In this document: in pieces, positions 25,330 through 35,126 of the stretch
Layout of the letters: each line of letters starts with the position of its first letter
How positions within the stretch are numbered: position 1 is the first letter of the stretch
Origin: Flavobacteriaceae bacterium
GTDB lineage: Bacteria; Bacteroidota; Bacteroidia; Flavobacteriales; Flavobacteriaceae
Reading direction: 5' to 3'
DNA: 64,000 nt
Assembly: GCA_027082925.1 (NCBI GenBank)
Contig: JALWTD010000017.1
Coordinates: 124,001-188,000, forward strand
Notes under the pieces: generated by a model
The model's input: the letters and a program-made list of their open reading frames with translations, nothing else
Told to the model about the DNA's origin: nothing
Databases searched by the model: none
Made by a program: the position numbers and the translations under genes

Positions 25330-27714
25330 ATGAGAGTAATTCCTTCTAATTATAAAAATAGAGCTGAATTGCCTTTAAAACTTAAGATAAGTTTTGAAGC
25401 TGTTTTTGAGTATTTGAAAAAAATTACCGAAGACAAAAATCATTATTTATACCACACGGCAAGTAATCTGCTAAATGAGTACCAACAATATCCTGTTTTA
25501 AAAGAAGGTTTTGAAGATTTTTCGCTCTTAATAAAGTACCGAAAAGAAATTAATAAGCTCTTAAATATTTTATTTCCGGAGCCTTTACAAAGCAACGAAA
25601 TAAAAGCTGCCAGTATTCCTTTTGAATTTACAGCATTTAAGTTTTCAAAAAGGTTTCAACAAATTTTAGACGATGCGGGAGACGATTACGAATTTAAATT
25701 ACGAAATTTTGATGAGGCTAATATTTACATTCTTGCTTGTACTTTTATTTTAGCCTACCACTACAAAATTAAAATTGATTTTAGACGACCTTTCTTTTTT
25801 GATATTCCCAATAAAAAAACAGGACTTATTAAACATTACAGAACATTATACAACGGCGATTTCTTTAAAATAACACCTTTAGAAGGTACAAAGCCTATTA
25901 CTGATGAAGATGTTAAAGTTTTAATAGACAACTTTAATAATATTGATGTTTGGAAAGAAAAATTCCCTCCAAACAGCTACGAGTTTAAAGGATTTGGTAT
26001 TATGAATCTTTTTGATGTTACTCCTGATGAATCCATTTCTAAACTCAAAGAAAACTTGCTCAAAAAAAATCACCAATCGTTCGATTTTCTTGAAAGCAGT
26101 ATTTCTGCACTGTTTGGAACAACCAATATTAAATTTGGTTTTTCTAGCTACAACTTAAATCATAAAAGGGCAAATATTAAATATCATAAAGAACAAAAAA
26201 GCTTTATAATTCCCGAGAAAAAAGCACTTACCCTTGATAACTTTTTTTGCGAGTCTATTAAATCTACTGTTTTTGAAAACGGTGAATTATTAGCCATTTC
26301 AGATTTAGAAAAATACGGCAAAGAAAACAATTATAATAAGCTTTATAAAACCCTAAAAAAACAAGGAATACAAAGTATTATTTTAGTACCACTAAAATTG
26401 AGTAATGAAATGTTTGGTATTATGGAATTTGTTTCAAAAAACAAGTACCAACTCAATTCTGTGAACGCTTATAAGCTAAAAGATATTATTCCTGTTTTTA
26501 AAATAGCACTGCAAAGATATACCGAAGAATTTCAAAACAAACTCGAATCAATTATTCAAAAAAATTACACTTCAATACACCCAACAGTTGAATGGCGTTT
26601 TTATGAAGAAGCCGAAAAATATTATTACGAATCTGAATTTAACAACACACACACTCCTAAGTTAGAGGATATTATCTTTGAAAATGTGATTCCGCTATAT
26701 GGTCAGTGCGATATTAAAGGTTCTTCTGTAGCTAGAAATAATGCTATTAGAGATGATTTAATGAAACAGTTAAATTTAGCTTCAGAAATTATTTTAAAAG
26801 CAAAAAAACGATATAAATTACCTATTTATAACGACCTTATTTTTAGAATAGATAAGTGTTTAAGCAATATCAGCAACGGATTAAAATCAAGCGATGAAAC
26901 AAGTTTGATAGATTTTTTACAAAAAGATATTTATCCTGTTTTCAGTCATTTAAAATCTTTAAATGCTGAATTAAACAATGATATTGAAAATTACCTGCAA
27001 CTTATTGATGATAAGCTACATGTAATTTACGACAAACGTAAAAAATATGAAGAAAGTGTTAATACACTTAATGAAGAACTTGCTAAGTTTATAGACACTA
27101 AACAAATAGAAGCTCAAACTATGTTTCCTCATTATTTTGAGCGTTACAAAACAGATGGTATTGATTACAATATTTACATTGGTCAATCTTTGGTAAAAAA
27201 TTACAGCTATAATAATATTTATCTTCAAAATTTGAGGTTATGGCAACTTCAAATGATGTGTGAAATGGAAAATATTGCATATCACCTAAAAAATAAACTC
27301 ACGCATCCGCTAGAAGTAGCTTCTCTTATTTTAGTACACAGCACGCCTCTTTCTATAAAGTTTAGAATGGATGAAAAACGATTTGATGTAGATGGTGCTT
27401 ACAACATAAGATATGAAATTATTAAAAAACGAATTGACAAAGCACTTTTAAAAAACTCAAAAGAACGGTTAACACAACCCGGAAAAATTACAATTGTTTA
27501 CAGTCAAGACAAAGATGCAGAAGAATATCTTAAATACATCAAATACCTTCAATCTAACAATTACCTACTAGATACTGTTGAAAAAGTTAAACTTGAAGAT
27601 TTACAAGGAATTTCTGGACTAAAAGCGCTAAGAGTTGATATAAACTACAGCAGTAAAGCTGAAGAGAAAATTACATTTGACGATTTAATGAAATTTATGG
27701 AGTTGGATATTTAA
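25330..27714 (+). CDS. GAF-domain-containing protein of unknown function
   Basis: The 794-residue cytoplasmic protein has no signal peptide or membrane segment. A GAF-like sensor fold covers about 235-400: a conserved helix, then SIILVPLKLSNEMFGIMEFVSKN near 350-372. The regions on either side (1-230 and 430-794) are helical and specific to Bacteroidota homologues, without known enzymatic motifs. A basic helical stretch near 490-590 could mediate dimerisation. No output domain such as a kinase or cyclase is visible. The gene is monocistronic and converges with the HD/Pycsar-like gene. A role in signalling is only an inference from the GAF fold. Confidence 0.75.
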   Translation: MRVIPSNYKNRAELPLKLKISFEAVFEYLKKITEDKNHYLYHTASNLLNEYQQYPVLKEGFEDFSLLIKYRKEINKLLNILFPEPLQSNEIKAASIPFEFTAFKFSKRFQQILDDAGDDYEFKLRNFDEANIYILACTFILAYHYKIKIDFRRPFFFDIPNKKTGLIKHYRTLYNGDFFKITPLEGTKPITDEDVKVLIDNFNNIDVWKEKFPPNSYEFKGFGIMNLFDVTPDESISKLKENLLKKNHQSFDFLESSISALFGTTNIKFGFSSYNLNHKRANIKYHKEQKSFIIPEKKALTLDNFFCESIKSTVFENGELLAISDLEKYGKENNYNKLYKTLKKQGIQSIILVPLKLSNEMFGIMEFVSKNKYQLNSVNAYKLKDIIPVFKIALQRYTEEFQNKLESIIQKNYTSIHPTVEWRFYEEAEKYYYESEFNNTHTPKLEDIIFENVIPLYGQCDIKGSSVARNNAIRDDLMKQLNLASEIILKAKKRYKLPIYNDLIFRIDKCLSNISNGLKSSDETSLIDFLQKDIYPVFSHLKSLNAELNNDIENYLQLIDDKLHVIYDKRKKYEESVNTLNEELAKFIDTKQIEAQTMFPHYFERYKTDGIDYNIYIGQSLVKNYSYNNIYLQNLRLWQLQMMCEMENIAYHLKNKLTHPLEVASLILVHSTPLSIKFRMDEKRFDVDGAYNIRYEIIKKRIDKALLKNSKERLTQPGKITIVYSQDKDAEEYLKYIKYLQSNNYLLDTVEKVKLEDLQGISGLKALRVDINYSSKAEEKITFDDLMKFMELDI

Positions 27715-27715
27715 T

Positions 27716-28945
27716 TTACAGAACTTCTACTCCGACACTTTTCATTAGTTCAAAAGCAATGACAAAGGCAATTACTGAAATTATAATTCCAATCATAAAA
27801 ATACCATAAGCAACCCTTAACAGCTTGTATTTTCTATTTAAAACAATGCCTAAAAAGTATAAATCTTTCATTAACGATTTGTAGAGATAATCTCTATCAT
27901 TCATCATTTCAAGCATTCCTTCTTGAAAATCTTCCAACGGAAGTTGATGAAAATTTCCAAAAAATAATAAGTTTACCTTTTTATTTTTAACATCCTCTTT
28001 GGTAAAGTTTCCCGAAGTAATTTTTGGACGTGTAGCCAATATTGAAAATATAATGGTGGCAACAGTAATAAATAGAAACATTAATGTTGGATAAATTAAA
28101 TAGTAATTATCTGGTTTATCTAATTTTGGAAATAACATTGAAAGCGCTATAGATAGTGTAATTGCACTTACTGAAAGTAAAATATTTGCTTTTGTATCGG
28201 CAATATCACTAAGTTTTATATGATTTTTTAGCGTTACCCTATACATTGTTTCAATACCTCTATCTGAGCGGTTTTCTTTTAATTTTTCTCGTTTTTGTTT
28301 CGACTTTTTAAGTTTGCTTTTCGTTTGTTGCTCTTTTTCTTTTACAATTGCTTTTTGTAGATTTTTTTGAACCTTAATCCAATTTAATATTTTTTGATGA
28401 TGTCTTTTTTGATAAGCATAGGTTGTAAAATAATTGTGCTCCGATAAAAATTTATCATTCTCTTGATACCAAGCAACATCGGTCAAATGCTTATCGCACA
28501 AATACTCCCACTCTGCACGAAGCAATTGAGAAGTCTTTTCAAAATCTTCAGATCCCAAATGAAATAAATCTGCATCACAAATAATTTCTTCAATTTTATT
28601 GGTTGGTTTTTGAGGAACTCTTGTTGCATCAATATAGGCTAATACTTTTGCTATTTTTTCTTCTGAAAATCCCTTTTTAATCAAAAATGCTTTTGCAATT
28701 TCTTTACTCTTCTCTTCATGATTTTTTGTTTCAGATATAAATCCGGTATCGTGAAACCAAGCTGCTAACAAAAGAAGCTCTAAATCACTTTCAGAAATAG
28801 CTTCTGCCAAAGCAATTTCATGGGCAGATTTTACAACATACGCGGTATGAGTAAAGTTGTGATATACTGCCTGCATTGGAAGCGAATCTTTAAACAACTT
28901 AAATACAAAACTTTCTACTTCCTTAAAAAAATCATTATTAAGCAT
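27716..28945 (-). CDS. HD phosphohydrolase fused to a Pycsar-effector-like membrane domain
   Basis: The 409-residue protein has two parts. Residues 1-190 are an HD domain with YHNFTHTAY (H29, H33), AAWFHDTGF (H65, D66) and CDADLFHLG (D124), so the metal-binding residues are complete. A charged linker follows (about 195-230). Residues 235-405 match the Pycsar effector transmembrane family: YRVTLKNHIKLSDIADTKAN, then helices at about 253-272, 282-304 and 380-400. In Pycsar antiphage systems such membrane proteins respond to cyclic pyrimidine nucleotides. No nucleotide cyclase is nearby, so this is either an orphan effector or a protein with a housekeeping role. The gene has its own promoter box (28969-28976). 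Confidence 0.85.
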   Translation of the reverse strand: MLNNDFFKEVESFVFKLFKDSLPMQAVYHNFTHTAYVVKSAHEIALAEAISESDLELLLLAAWFHDTGFISETKNHEEKSKEIAKAFLIKKGFSEEKIAKVLAYIDATRVPQKPTNKIEEIICDADLFHLGSEDFEKTSQLLRAEWEYLCDKHLTDVAWYQENDKFLSEHNYFTTYAYQKRHHQKILNWIKVQKNLQKAIVKEKEQQTKSKLKKSKQKREKLKENRSDRGIETMYRVTLKNHIKLSDIADTKANILLSVSAITLSIALSMLFPKLDKPDNYYLIYPTLMFLFITVATIIFSILATRPKITSGNFTKEDVKNKKVNLLFFGNFHQLPLEDFQEGMLEMMNDRDYLYKSLMKDLYFLGIVLNRKYKLLRVAYGIFMIGIIISVIAFVIAFELMKSVGVEVL

Positions 28946-28968
28946 TTCTAAAATTTTAATTATATATT

Positions 28969-28976
28969 CAAATGTA
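28969..28976 (-). promoter_or_regulatory. -7 box of the HD/Pycsar-like gene
   Basis: Read on the minus strand this is TACATTTG, an exact TAnnTTTG match 23 bp from the start codon. It sits back to back with the promoter box at 28989-28996. Confidence 0.55.
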
Positions 28977-28988
28977 CGTAATATTATG

Positions 28989-28996
28989 TATTTTTG
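28989..28996 (+). promoter_or_regulatory. -7 box of the phosphoesterase fusion gene
   Basis: TATTTTTG matches TAnnTTTG exactly, 21 bp before the ATG at 29018, divergent from the HD/Pycsar-like promoter. Confidence 0.55.
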
Positions 28997-29017
28997 AGTT
29001 CGTAAATTTACACTAGT

Positions 29018-32000
29018 ATGGGTCGTGAGTCAAATCTCAACTTTCTTTTTTCCTTTTTATTAACCCTTTTGGTTTCAAGTTGCGCAACCTACAATGCACA
29101 ATATCATAAATCTGTAACTGCATGGGAACAACGCAAAAATGACGTCAACGCTCCAATTGAACATGTTTTTTATTTAATAGGAGATGCCGGAAATGCGACG
29201 ATGCACGAAAATTTATCGCACCTATCTCTTTTAAAAAAAGAATTGGCTGAAGCTCCCATAAATAGCACACTTTTATTTTTAGGAGATAATATCTACGAAA
29301 AAGGAATGCCTAAAAAAGGAACAGAAACCAGAATGTTGGCAGAGCATCGAATAAATGCGCAACTAGATTTAATTGAGCATTACAAAGGGCATACTATTTT
29401 TATTCCCGGAAATCATGACTATTATAGCAATGGTATAAAAGGCCTAAAAAGAGAAGAAAAATACATCGAAAAAAAGCTGAATACCAAAAAGTCGTTTTTA
29501 CCAAAAAACGGATGCCCTCTAGAGAAAATCACCATCTCCAAAAATACTATTTTGGTTATTGTAGATTCGCAATGGTATTTAGAAAACTGGAATAATAACC
29601 CAACAATGAATGATGATTGCGAAATTAAAACACGTGAAATGTTTTTTGATGAATTTGAGAGCATCATCAAAAAAAACACTTCAAAAACCATTTTAATTGC
29701 CATACATCACCCTATTTTCAGCAACGGTTCTCACGGCGGGCAATTTTCTTTTAAAAGTCAATTGTATCCTGTAAATACTAAAATTCCGCTACCTGTTTTG
29801 GGTAGCGCTGCCAATTTACTGAGAAAAACAAGCGGTATCTCACCTCAAGATATGATAAATCCTTTGTATACTGCACTAAAAAGCAGACTTTTAACCATCT
29901 CGCAAAGAGCTAATAACACCATTTTTATATCTGGTCATGAGCACAATTTACAATACCTCATTAAAAATGGAAAACCTCAAATTATTAGTGGATCTGGGTC
30001 AAAAATTTCTGCTGCAAGAGCTATAAATGGCGGGCTCTTTTCTTATGGTGGTTTAGGATATGCCAAACTTATTACCTATAAAAATGGAGCTAGCTGGGTT
30101 TATTATTATACCGAAGAAAACCAACAACAAAAATTACTATTTAAAACAGAAATACATCCTGCAAGTTTAAAAAGTACACTTCAAAATTACCCTAATCACT
30201 TTCCTGACTACTCTAAAACAGCTGTGTACAAACCCTCAGAAGTAAGCAAAAATAGCGTATATACTTGGTTGTGGGGAAAACACTATCGAAAATATTACGG
30301 AACAAAAGTAATGGCTAAAACCGTGTTACTTGACACGCTCTTAGGCGGACTTCATCCTGTTAGAAAAGGTGGAGGAAATCAATCAAAATCATTGCGCTTA
30401 GTTGATAAAAACAACAAAGAATATGTTATGAGAGCTTTGCGAAAAAGTGCTACACAATACTTACAAGCGGTTGCTTATAAAAACAAGTACATCGGTCATA
30501 AATTTGACGATACGTTTACTGAAGATTTATTAATGGATATATACACAACAGCACATCCTTACGCTCCTTTTGCCGTAAACACCCTGGCTGATGCTATAAA
30601 TATTTACCATCCTAACACAACACTGTATTACGTACCAAAACAAAATGCACTTGGCGAATTTAATGACGAATTTGGAGATGAATTGTACATGATTGAGGAA
30701 AGGGTAACTTCCGGACATGGTGATTTAAAAAACTTTGGGTATTCAAATAAAATTATCTCTACAAGTGATTTACTAAAAAAACTACGCAAATCTGATAAAT
30801 ATAGCGTAGATGAAGATACCTACATTAGAGCTCGATTATTTGATATGCTTATTGGCGATTGGGACAGACATGAAGACCAATGGAGGTGGGCTAAGTTTAA
30901 CGAAAGTAAAAAAATAATTTACAAACCGGTTCCTAGAGATAGAGATCAGGCATTCTCTAAGTACGATGGTGTTATCTTAAATTTAGCAACTAAAATAGTT
31001 CCGGCATTAAAACTTATGCAAGAATACGACGGAGATATTAGAAATGTAAAGTGGTTTAACCTAGAACCATACCCATTAGATGCTGCCCTTATTACCAAAT
31101 CATCATTTTCAAATTGGGAAAAACAAGTCGCTTATATTCAACAAAAAATAACTGACGAGATTATTAATAATGCTTTTAACAATCTCCCAACAGAAGTGCA
31201 AGATGCCACTATATCCAATCTTAAAAAGAAACTCAAAGAACGACTCAATAAGTTACCTGAAATAGCCAAACAATATTACAAACAACTTGCTAAAATTGCC
31301 ATTGTAAAGGGTACTGATAAGGATAATTTATTTGAAATTAAGCGTTTAAATAACGGAAATACATCTATAAAAATATTCAATATAAAAAAGGGTAAAAAAG
31401 GCCGTAAATTTTATGAAAAAGTATTTCTTTCCGAAGAAACTAAAGAAATTTGGGTATACGGATTAGATGATAAAGATATTTTTAATGTTACCGGTGAAAG
31501 TAAAAACAAATACATTTCAATAAAGCTCATTGGAGGACAAAATAACGATACGTACACTATTAAAAACAAAAAGAGAGTAACTATTTACGATTTTAAAACT
31601 AAGAAAAATACGTATACCAACTCAACAGCTAAACTAAAACTAACAAACAACTACAATACCAACCTCTACAATTATAAGAAATTAAAATACAATCAAAATC
31701 AATTAATTCCATCTATAGGTTCAAACCCTGATGATGGTTTAAAAATAGGTATTAACAATACATATACTGTTTACAAGTTTACTAGAAATCCTTTTACGCA
31801 ACAGCACACCTTAAAAGCAGCTTATTATTTTGCAACTAAAGGGTACGAAATTAATTATAAGGCCGAATTTGCTAATTTTATAAACCAATGGAATTTAGTT
31901 TTAGAAACCATATTTACAAGTCCTAATTTTAGCATCAATCATTACGGGTTTGGAAATGAAACAATAAACTACGAGGCTATTTATGGAGACAATTACCACA

Positions 32001-32725
32001 GAGTAAAACTAAGTACATATGCATTTAACCCAACATTAAAATGGACAGGAAGAATGGGTGCTGAATTTAAAATTGGTGCAGCAATAGAAAGCATTGAAGT
32101 TGAAAAAACAGCAAATAGGTATATTAATACCCTTCCCTATATTCTTGATGAACGCAAAAATTATTTCAACTTTAAAACTGCATACAGTTACGAAAATTAT
32201 GACGACAAAACATTTCCTACGTTGGGAATGAGTACCTCTCTAGAAGCTGGATGGAAAAGAAATTTTAGCAATGCTAACGAGCAAAACGGATATATTTCGC
32301 CTTCAATTTCTTTCAATTACAAGCTAATACCTAACGGAAACATTGTTTTAGCAACAAAATTTAAAAGTACTATAATAATTGGCAACCATTTTGAGTTTTA
32401 TAATGCAGCAAGTATTGGAGGAAAAGACGGTTTAAGAGGATACCGAAATCAACGATTTATTGGAAATTCATCTTATTACCAAAATACAGACCTCCGATTT
32501 CACTTAAAAAACAGAAAAACAGCGGTACTGCCTATGAAAATGGGTGTGTTTGGCGGATTTGACTACGGAAGAGTTTGGCTAAACGGAGAAAATTCAAACG
32601 ATTGGAAAACCTCATATGGAGCAGGGCTTTGGCTTGTTGGGGCTGAAATGATAAATTTAAATTTATCTGTATTCAATTCTAAAGATGGAAATTATTTTAA
32701 TTTTAACCTTGGTTTTCGTTTTTAA
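29018..32725 (+). CDS. Lipoprotein: metallophosphoesterase, kinase-like region and outer-membrane barrel
   Basis: The 1235-residue protein begins with a lipoprotein signal (LLVSSC, lipidated C22). Residues 48-350 form a calcineurin-like phosphoesterase with YLIGDAG, FLGDN, PGNHD, IAIHHP and SGHEHN, all metal ligands present. Residues 430-700 contain GGGNQSKSLRLVDKNNKEYV, then ARLFDMLIGDWDRHEDQW (613-622 core) and PRDRDQAF (640-646), an arrangement close to CotH/HipA-type atypical kinases. From about 890 to the final GFRF there is a beta-barrel like those of the surface-antigen (BamA) family, ending in phenylalanine. It is probably an outer-membrane protein. The esterase-like and C1 peptidase genes follow within 30 bp, so they may form an operon. 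Confidence 0.85.
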   Translation: MGRESNLNFLFSFLLTLLVSSCATYNAQYHKSVTAWEQRKNDVNAPIEHVFYLIGDAGNATMHENLSHLSLLKKELAEAPINSTLLFLGDNIYEKGMPKKGTETRMLAEHRINAQLDLIEHYKGHTIFIPGNHDYYSNGIKGLKREEKYIEKKLNTKKSFLPKNGCPLEKITISKNTILVIVDSQWYLENWNNNPTMNDDCEIKTREMFFDEFESIIKKNTSKTILIAIHHPIFSNGSHGGQFSFKSQLYPVNTKIPLPVLGSAANLLRKTSGISPQDMINPLYTALKSRLLTISQRANNTIFISGHEHNLQYLIKNGKPQIISGSGSKISAARAINGGLFSYGGLGYAKLITYKNGASWVYYYTEENQQQKLLFKTEIHPASLKSTLQNYPNHFPDYSKTAVYKPSEVSKNSVYTWLWGKHYRKYYGTKVMAKTVLLDTLLGGLHPVRKGGGNQSKSLRLVDKNNKEYVMRALRKSATQYLQAVAYKNKYIGHKFDDTFTEDLLMDIYTTAHPYAPFAVNTLADAINIYHPNTTLYYVPKQNALGEFNDEFGDELYMIEERVTSGHGDLKNFGYSNKIISTSDLLKKLRKSDKYSVDEDTYIRARLFDMLIGDWDRHEDQWRWAKFNESKKIIYKPVPRDRDQAFSKYDGVILNLATKIVPALKLMQEYDGDIRNVKWFNLEPYPLDAALITKSSFSNWEKQVAYIQQKITDEIINNAFNNLPTEVQDATISNLKKKLKERLNKLPEIAKQYYKQLAKIAIVKGTDKDNLFEIKRLNNGNTSIKIFNIKKGKKGRKFYEKVFLSEETKEIWVYGLDDKDIFNVTGESKNKYISIKLIGGQNNDTYTIKNKKRVTIYDFKTKKNTYTNSTAKLKLTNNYNTNLYNYKKLKYNQNQLIPSIGSNPDDGLKIGINNTYTVYKFTRNPFTQQHTLKAAYYFATKGYEINYKAEFANFINQWNLVLETIFTSPNFSINHYGFGNETINYEAIYGDNYHRVKLSTYAFNPTLKWTGRMGAEFKIGAAIESIEVEKTANRYINTLPYILDERKNYFNFKTAYSYENYDDKTFPTLGMSTSLEAGWKRNFSNANEQNGYISPSISFNYKLIPNGNIVLATKFKSTIIIGNHFEFYNAASIGGKDGLRGYRNQRFIGNSSYYQNTDLRFHLKNRKTAVLPMKMGVFGGFDYGRVWLNGENSNDWKTSYGAGLWLVGAEMINLNLSVFNSKDGNYFNFNLGFRF

Positions 32726-32746
32726 TAAAATGTATATCTTTAAACT

Positions 32747-33952
32747 ATGAAAATAATAACCCTTCAAAAAATTACACTTGCACTAATAGTAAGTTTAGTA
32801 ACCAATACCCTATTTTCTCAAAATATTAAATTAAAGAAATTTAATTCAGAAGAACTAAAAACCGAACGACTCCTAAAAATTTATATACCTCCTAGTTATC
32901 AGGTAGATTCTACAAAAAATTATCCGCTTACCATTGTACTTGACGCTGAGTATTTATTTGATGTTTATGTTGGAAATGCAATTCTTTTCGCAAAAAAAGA
33001 TAAAGCACCCGAACAGATAATAGTTGGTATTAATCAAAATCAATACAACGAACGCTACCAAGATTGTTCGTACTCAAAACAAAACAGCTTACCTACCGAA
33101 GAAGGAGAAGCATTTTACCGTTTTATTAGAGGAGAACTATTTAATTATTTTGAAGAAAATTACAGGTTATCTCCATTTAAAACCATTGTAGGAAATACGC
33201 TTACTGCCAACTTTGTCAATTACTTTTTAATAGAAGATTTTCCTGGATTTAATGCATACATAAATATAAATCCGTACTATGCTCTAGATATGCCTTTAAT
33301 GCTAGAGCAAAAAGTAGTTACTTTAAATGATGAAAATATTTACTATTATTTAAGTAACGGTAAATACAACTCTGAAAAAAGACAAAAAACAATTAAAGCC
33401 ACCAATTTACTGTTAGGTAAAATTGAAAATCCGGTATTTAAATACAAATACGAATATTTTAAAAATACCACTAAAACAGCTTCTATTGGGCAGGCAATCC
33501 CAAGTGCTCTTGCTTTTATTTTTGAAATGTATTCAGCCATTTCTAAAGAAGAATTTGAAAAAAATATTAAACATTTATCTCCTCCAGATGCCATCGCTTA
33601 CTTAGAAAACAAATATGTAGAAATTGAGTACTTATTTGGAAGTAATTTAAAAATTAGAGAACGAGATATTTTTGCCATAGAATCTATTATTTTAGACAAA
33701 GAAAATGGCGATTATTTAAAGAATTTTGGAGAGATGATTAATAAACTATATAGTGAGTCACCAATAGGAGATTACTACATAGGCCGTTATTATGAAACCG
33801 GAGGAAAACTAAAAAAAGCACTTAAATATTACAAAAATGGCTATATGAAACTCGCTGAAGGCGACCCTAATGCCGATGATTATTACGAAAATATTGAACG
33901 TGTTCTACAAAAAAGAGACGGAACATATATAGAACCTACCACAGAAAATTAA
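32747..33952 (+). CDS. Esterase-like alpha/beta-hydrolase with altered nucleophile
   Basis: The 401-residue protein has a signal peptide (MKIITLQKITLALIVSLV, cleavage near FSQ). The body resembles the putative esterase (esterase D/Fes-like) family: LLKIYIPPSYQ, YPLTIVLDAEYLFD and QIIVGINQNQYNERYQD. The nucleophile elbow, usually G-H-S-x-G, reads GNTLT at 149-153, so the serine is replaced by threonine (T151). A C-terminal part (about 280-401) has TPR-like helices (GDYYIGRYYETGGKLKKALKYY). It may be a non-catalytic binding protein or an enzyme with weak activity. It lies between the phosphoesterase fusion and the C1 peptidase on the same strand. Confidence 0.75.
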   Translation: MKIITLQKITLALIVSLVTNTLFSQNIKLKKFNSEELKTERLLKIYIPPSYQVDSTKNYPLTIVLDAEYLFDVYVGNAILFAKKDKAPEQIIVGINQNQYNERYQDCSYSKQNSLPTEEGEAFYRFIRGELFNYFEENYRLSPFKTIVGNTLTANFVNYFLIEDFPGFNAYININPYYALDMPLMLEQKVVTLNDENIYYYLSNGKYNSEKRQKTIKATNLLLGKIENPVFKYKYEYFKNTTKTASIGQAIPSALAFIFEMYSAISKEEFEKNIKHLSPPDAIAYLENKYVEIEYLFGSNLKIRERDIFAIESIILDKENGDYLKNFGEMINKLYSESPIGDYYIGRYYETGGKLKKALKYYKNGYMKLAEGDPNADDYYENIERVLQKRDGTYIEPTTEN

Positions 33953-33959
33953 AAAAGAA

Positions 33960-35114
33960 ATGAAACAATTTTTATTCGCACTAATTATTAGTAGCACAAG
34001 TATTTTTTACGCTCAAGAAGACACTGTTGTAAATGTGCATATCCCTAAAGAGCAAAAATATGAATTTACACCTGTTGTTGATATCGAAGCCTCGGCAGTA
34101 AAAAGTCAAGGTAGAACCGGAACGTGTTGGAGCTTTTCAACCTCATCATTTATTGAATCTGAAATATTTAGAAAAACCGGTAAAATGATTGACATTTCAG
34201 AAATGTATACCGTGCGTCATACATATCCTGAAAAAGCTTGGGATTACGTAATGCGACAAGGAAAAATACAATTTAGCGAAGGCGGATTGGCACATGATGT
34301 ACTAAACGCTGTTAAAAAATATGGTCTCGTTCCCGAAAGTGCTTACTCCGGATTGGTAAATGGCAATACAGTACACAATCACGCTACAATTATTCCGGAG
34401 TTAAAAGTAATTTTAGACGATTATATTGCGAACGGAAAAAAAAGTAAATATGCTAATTGGAAAAAGGCTGTAGATTCTATTTTAGATGCACATCTAGGAA
34501 AAATTCCTGAAAAATTTACATACCAAGGTATTACGTATACTCCAAAATCTTTTGCAAAAACAACTAAAATTGATGCTTCTGAATACGTTACCATTACTTC
34601 GTTTTTACACCAACCTTTTTACAGTAAATTTATTTTAAATATTCCTGATAATTTCTCAAACGGAAGCTTTTACAATGTACCGTTAAACAAATTAGTTGAA
34701 GTCGTAGATAATGCCTTAAAAAAAGGATATAGTTTGGCATTAGATTGTGATGTTTCTGAAAAAACTTTTTCTCAAAAATTTGGAGTAGCTGTAATCCCAA
34801 AAAATGTTGAAAATAGCACGAAAGCTCTCACTTATATTGTTGAAGAACGCGAGATAACGCCCGAATTTAGACAAGAAGAATTTGAAAATTATAACACTAC
34901 AGATGACCATTTAATGCATATTGTAGGTCTTGTAAAAGACCAAAATGGCAATGAGTACTACAAGGTTAAAAACTCTTGGGGAAGTAGTGGAAGTAGAATT
35001 GGAAATGGTGGTTATATTTATATGAGTAAAGCCTTTTTTAAATTAAAAACTATCTCTGTTTTAGTTCATAAAAATGCCATTGACAAAGACTTAAAAAGCA
35101 AATTAAGTTTATAA
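33960..35114 (+). CDS. Secreted C1 family (aminopeptidase C-like) cysteine peptidase
   Basis: The 384-residue protein has a signal peptide ending at YAQ (about 18-20). The papain-like catalytic cysteine is in SQGRTGTCWSFSTSS (C56), the histidine in DDHLMHIVGLV and the asparagine in YKVKNSWGSSG, so the triad is complete. Order and spacing match the bleomycin hydrolase/PepC branch, but the export signal points to the periplasm or outer surface. It begins 8 bp after the esterase-like gene and probably shares its mRNA. It converges with the S1-domain gene, 12 bp away. Confidence 0.9.
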   Translation: MKQFLFALIISSTSIFYAQEDTVVNVHIPKEQKYEFTPVVDIEASAVKSQGRTGTCWSFSTSSFIESEIFRKTGKMIDISEMYTVRHTYPEKAWDYVMRQGKIQFSEGGLAHDVLNAVKKYGLVPESAYSGLVNGNTVHNHATIIPELKVILDDYIANGKKSKYANWKKAVDSILDAHLGKIPEKFTYQGITYTPKSFAKTTKIDASEYVTITSFLHQPFYSKFILNIPDNFSNGSFYNVPLNKLVEVVDNALKKGYSLALDCDVSEKTFSQKFGVAVIPKNVENSTKALTYIVEEREITPEFRQEEFENYNTTDDHLMHIVGLVKDQNGNEYYKVKNSWGSSGSRIGNGGYIYMSKAFFKLKTISVLVHKNAIDKDLKSKLSL

Positions 35115-35126
35115 AAAACGTTGGCT

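Noticed and set aside
27716-28945. Complete Pycsar antiphage operon
   Set aside because: No nucleotide cyclase gene lies next to it; the GAF-domain neighbour is convergent and has no cyclase motifs.
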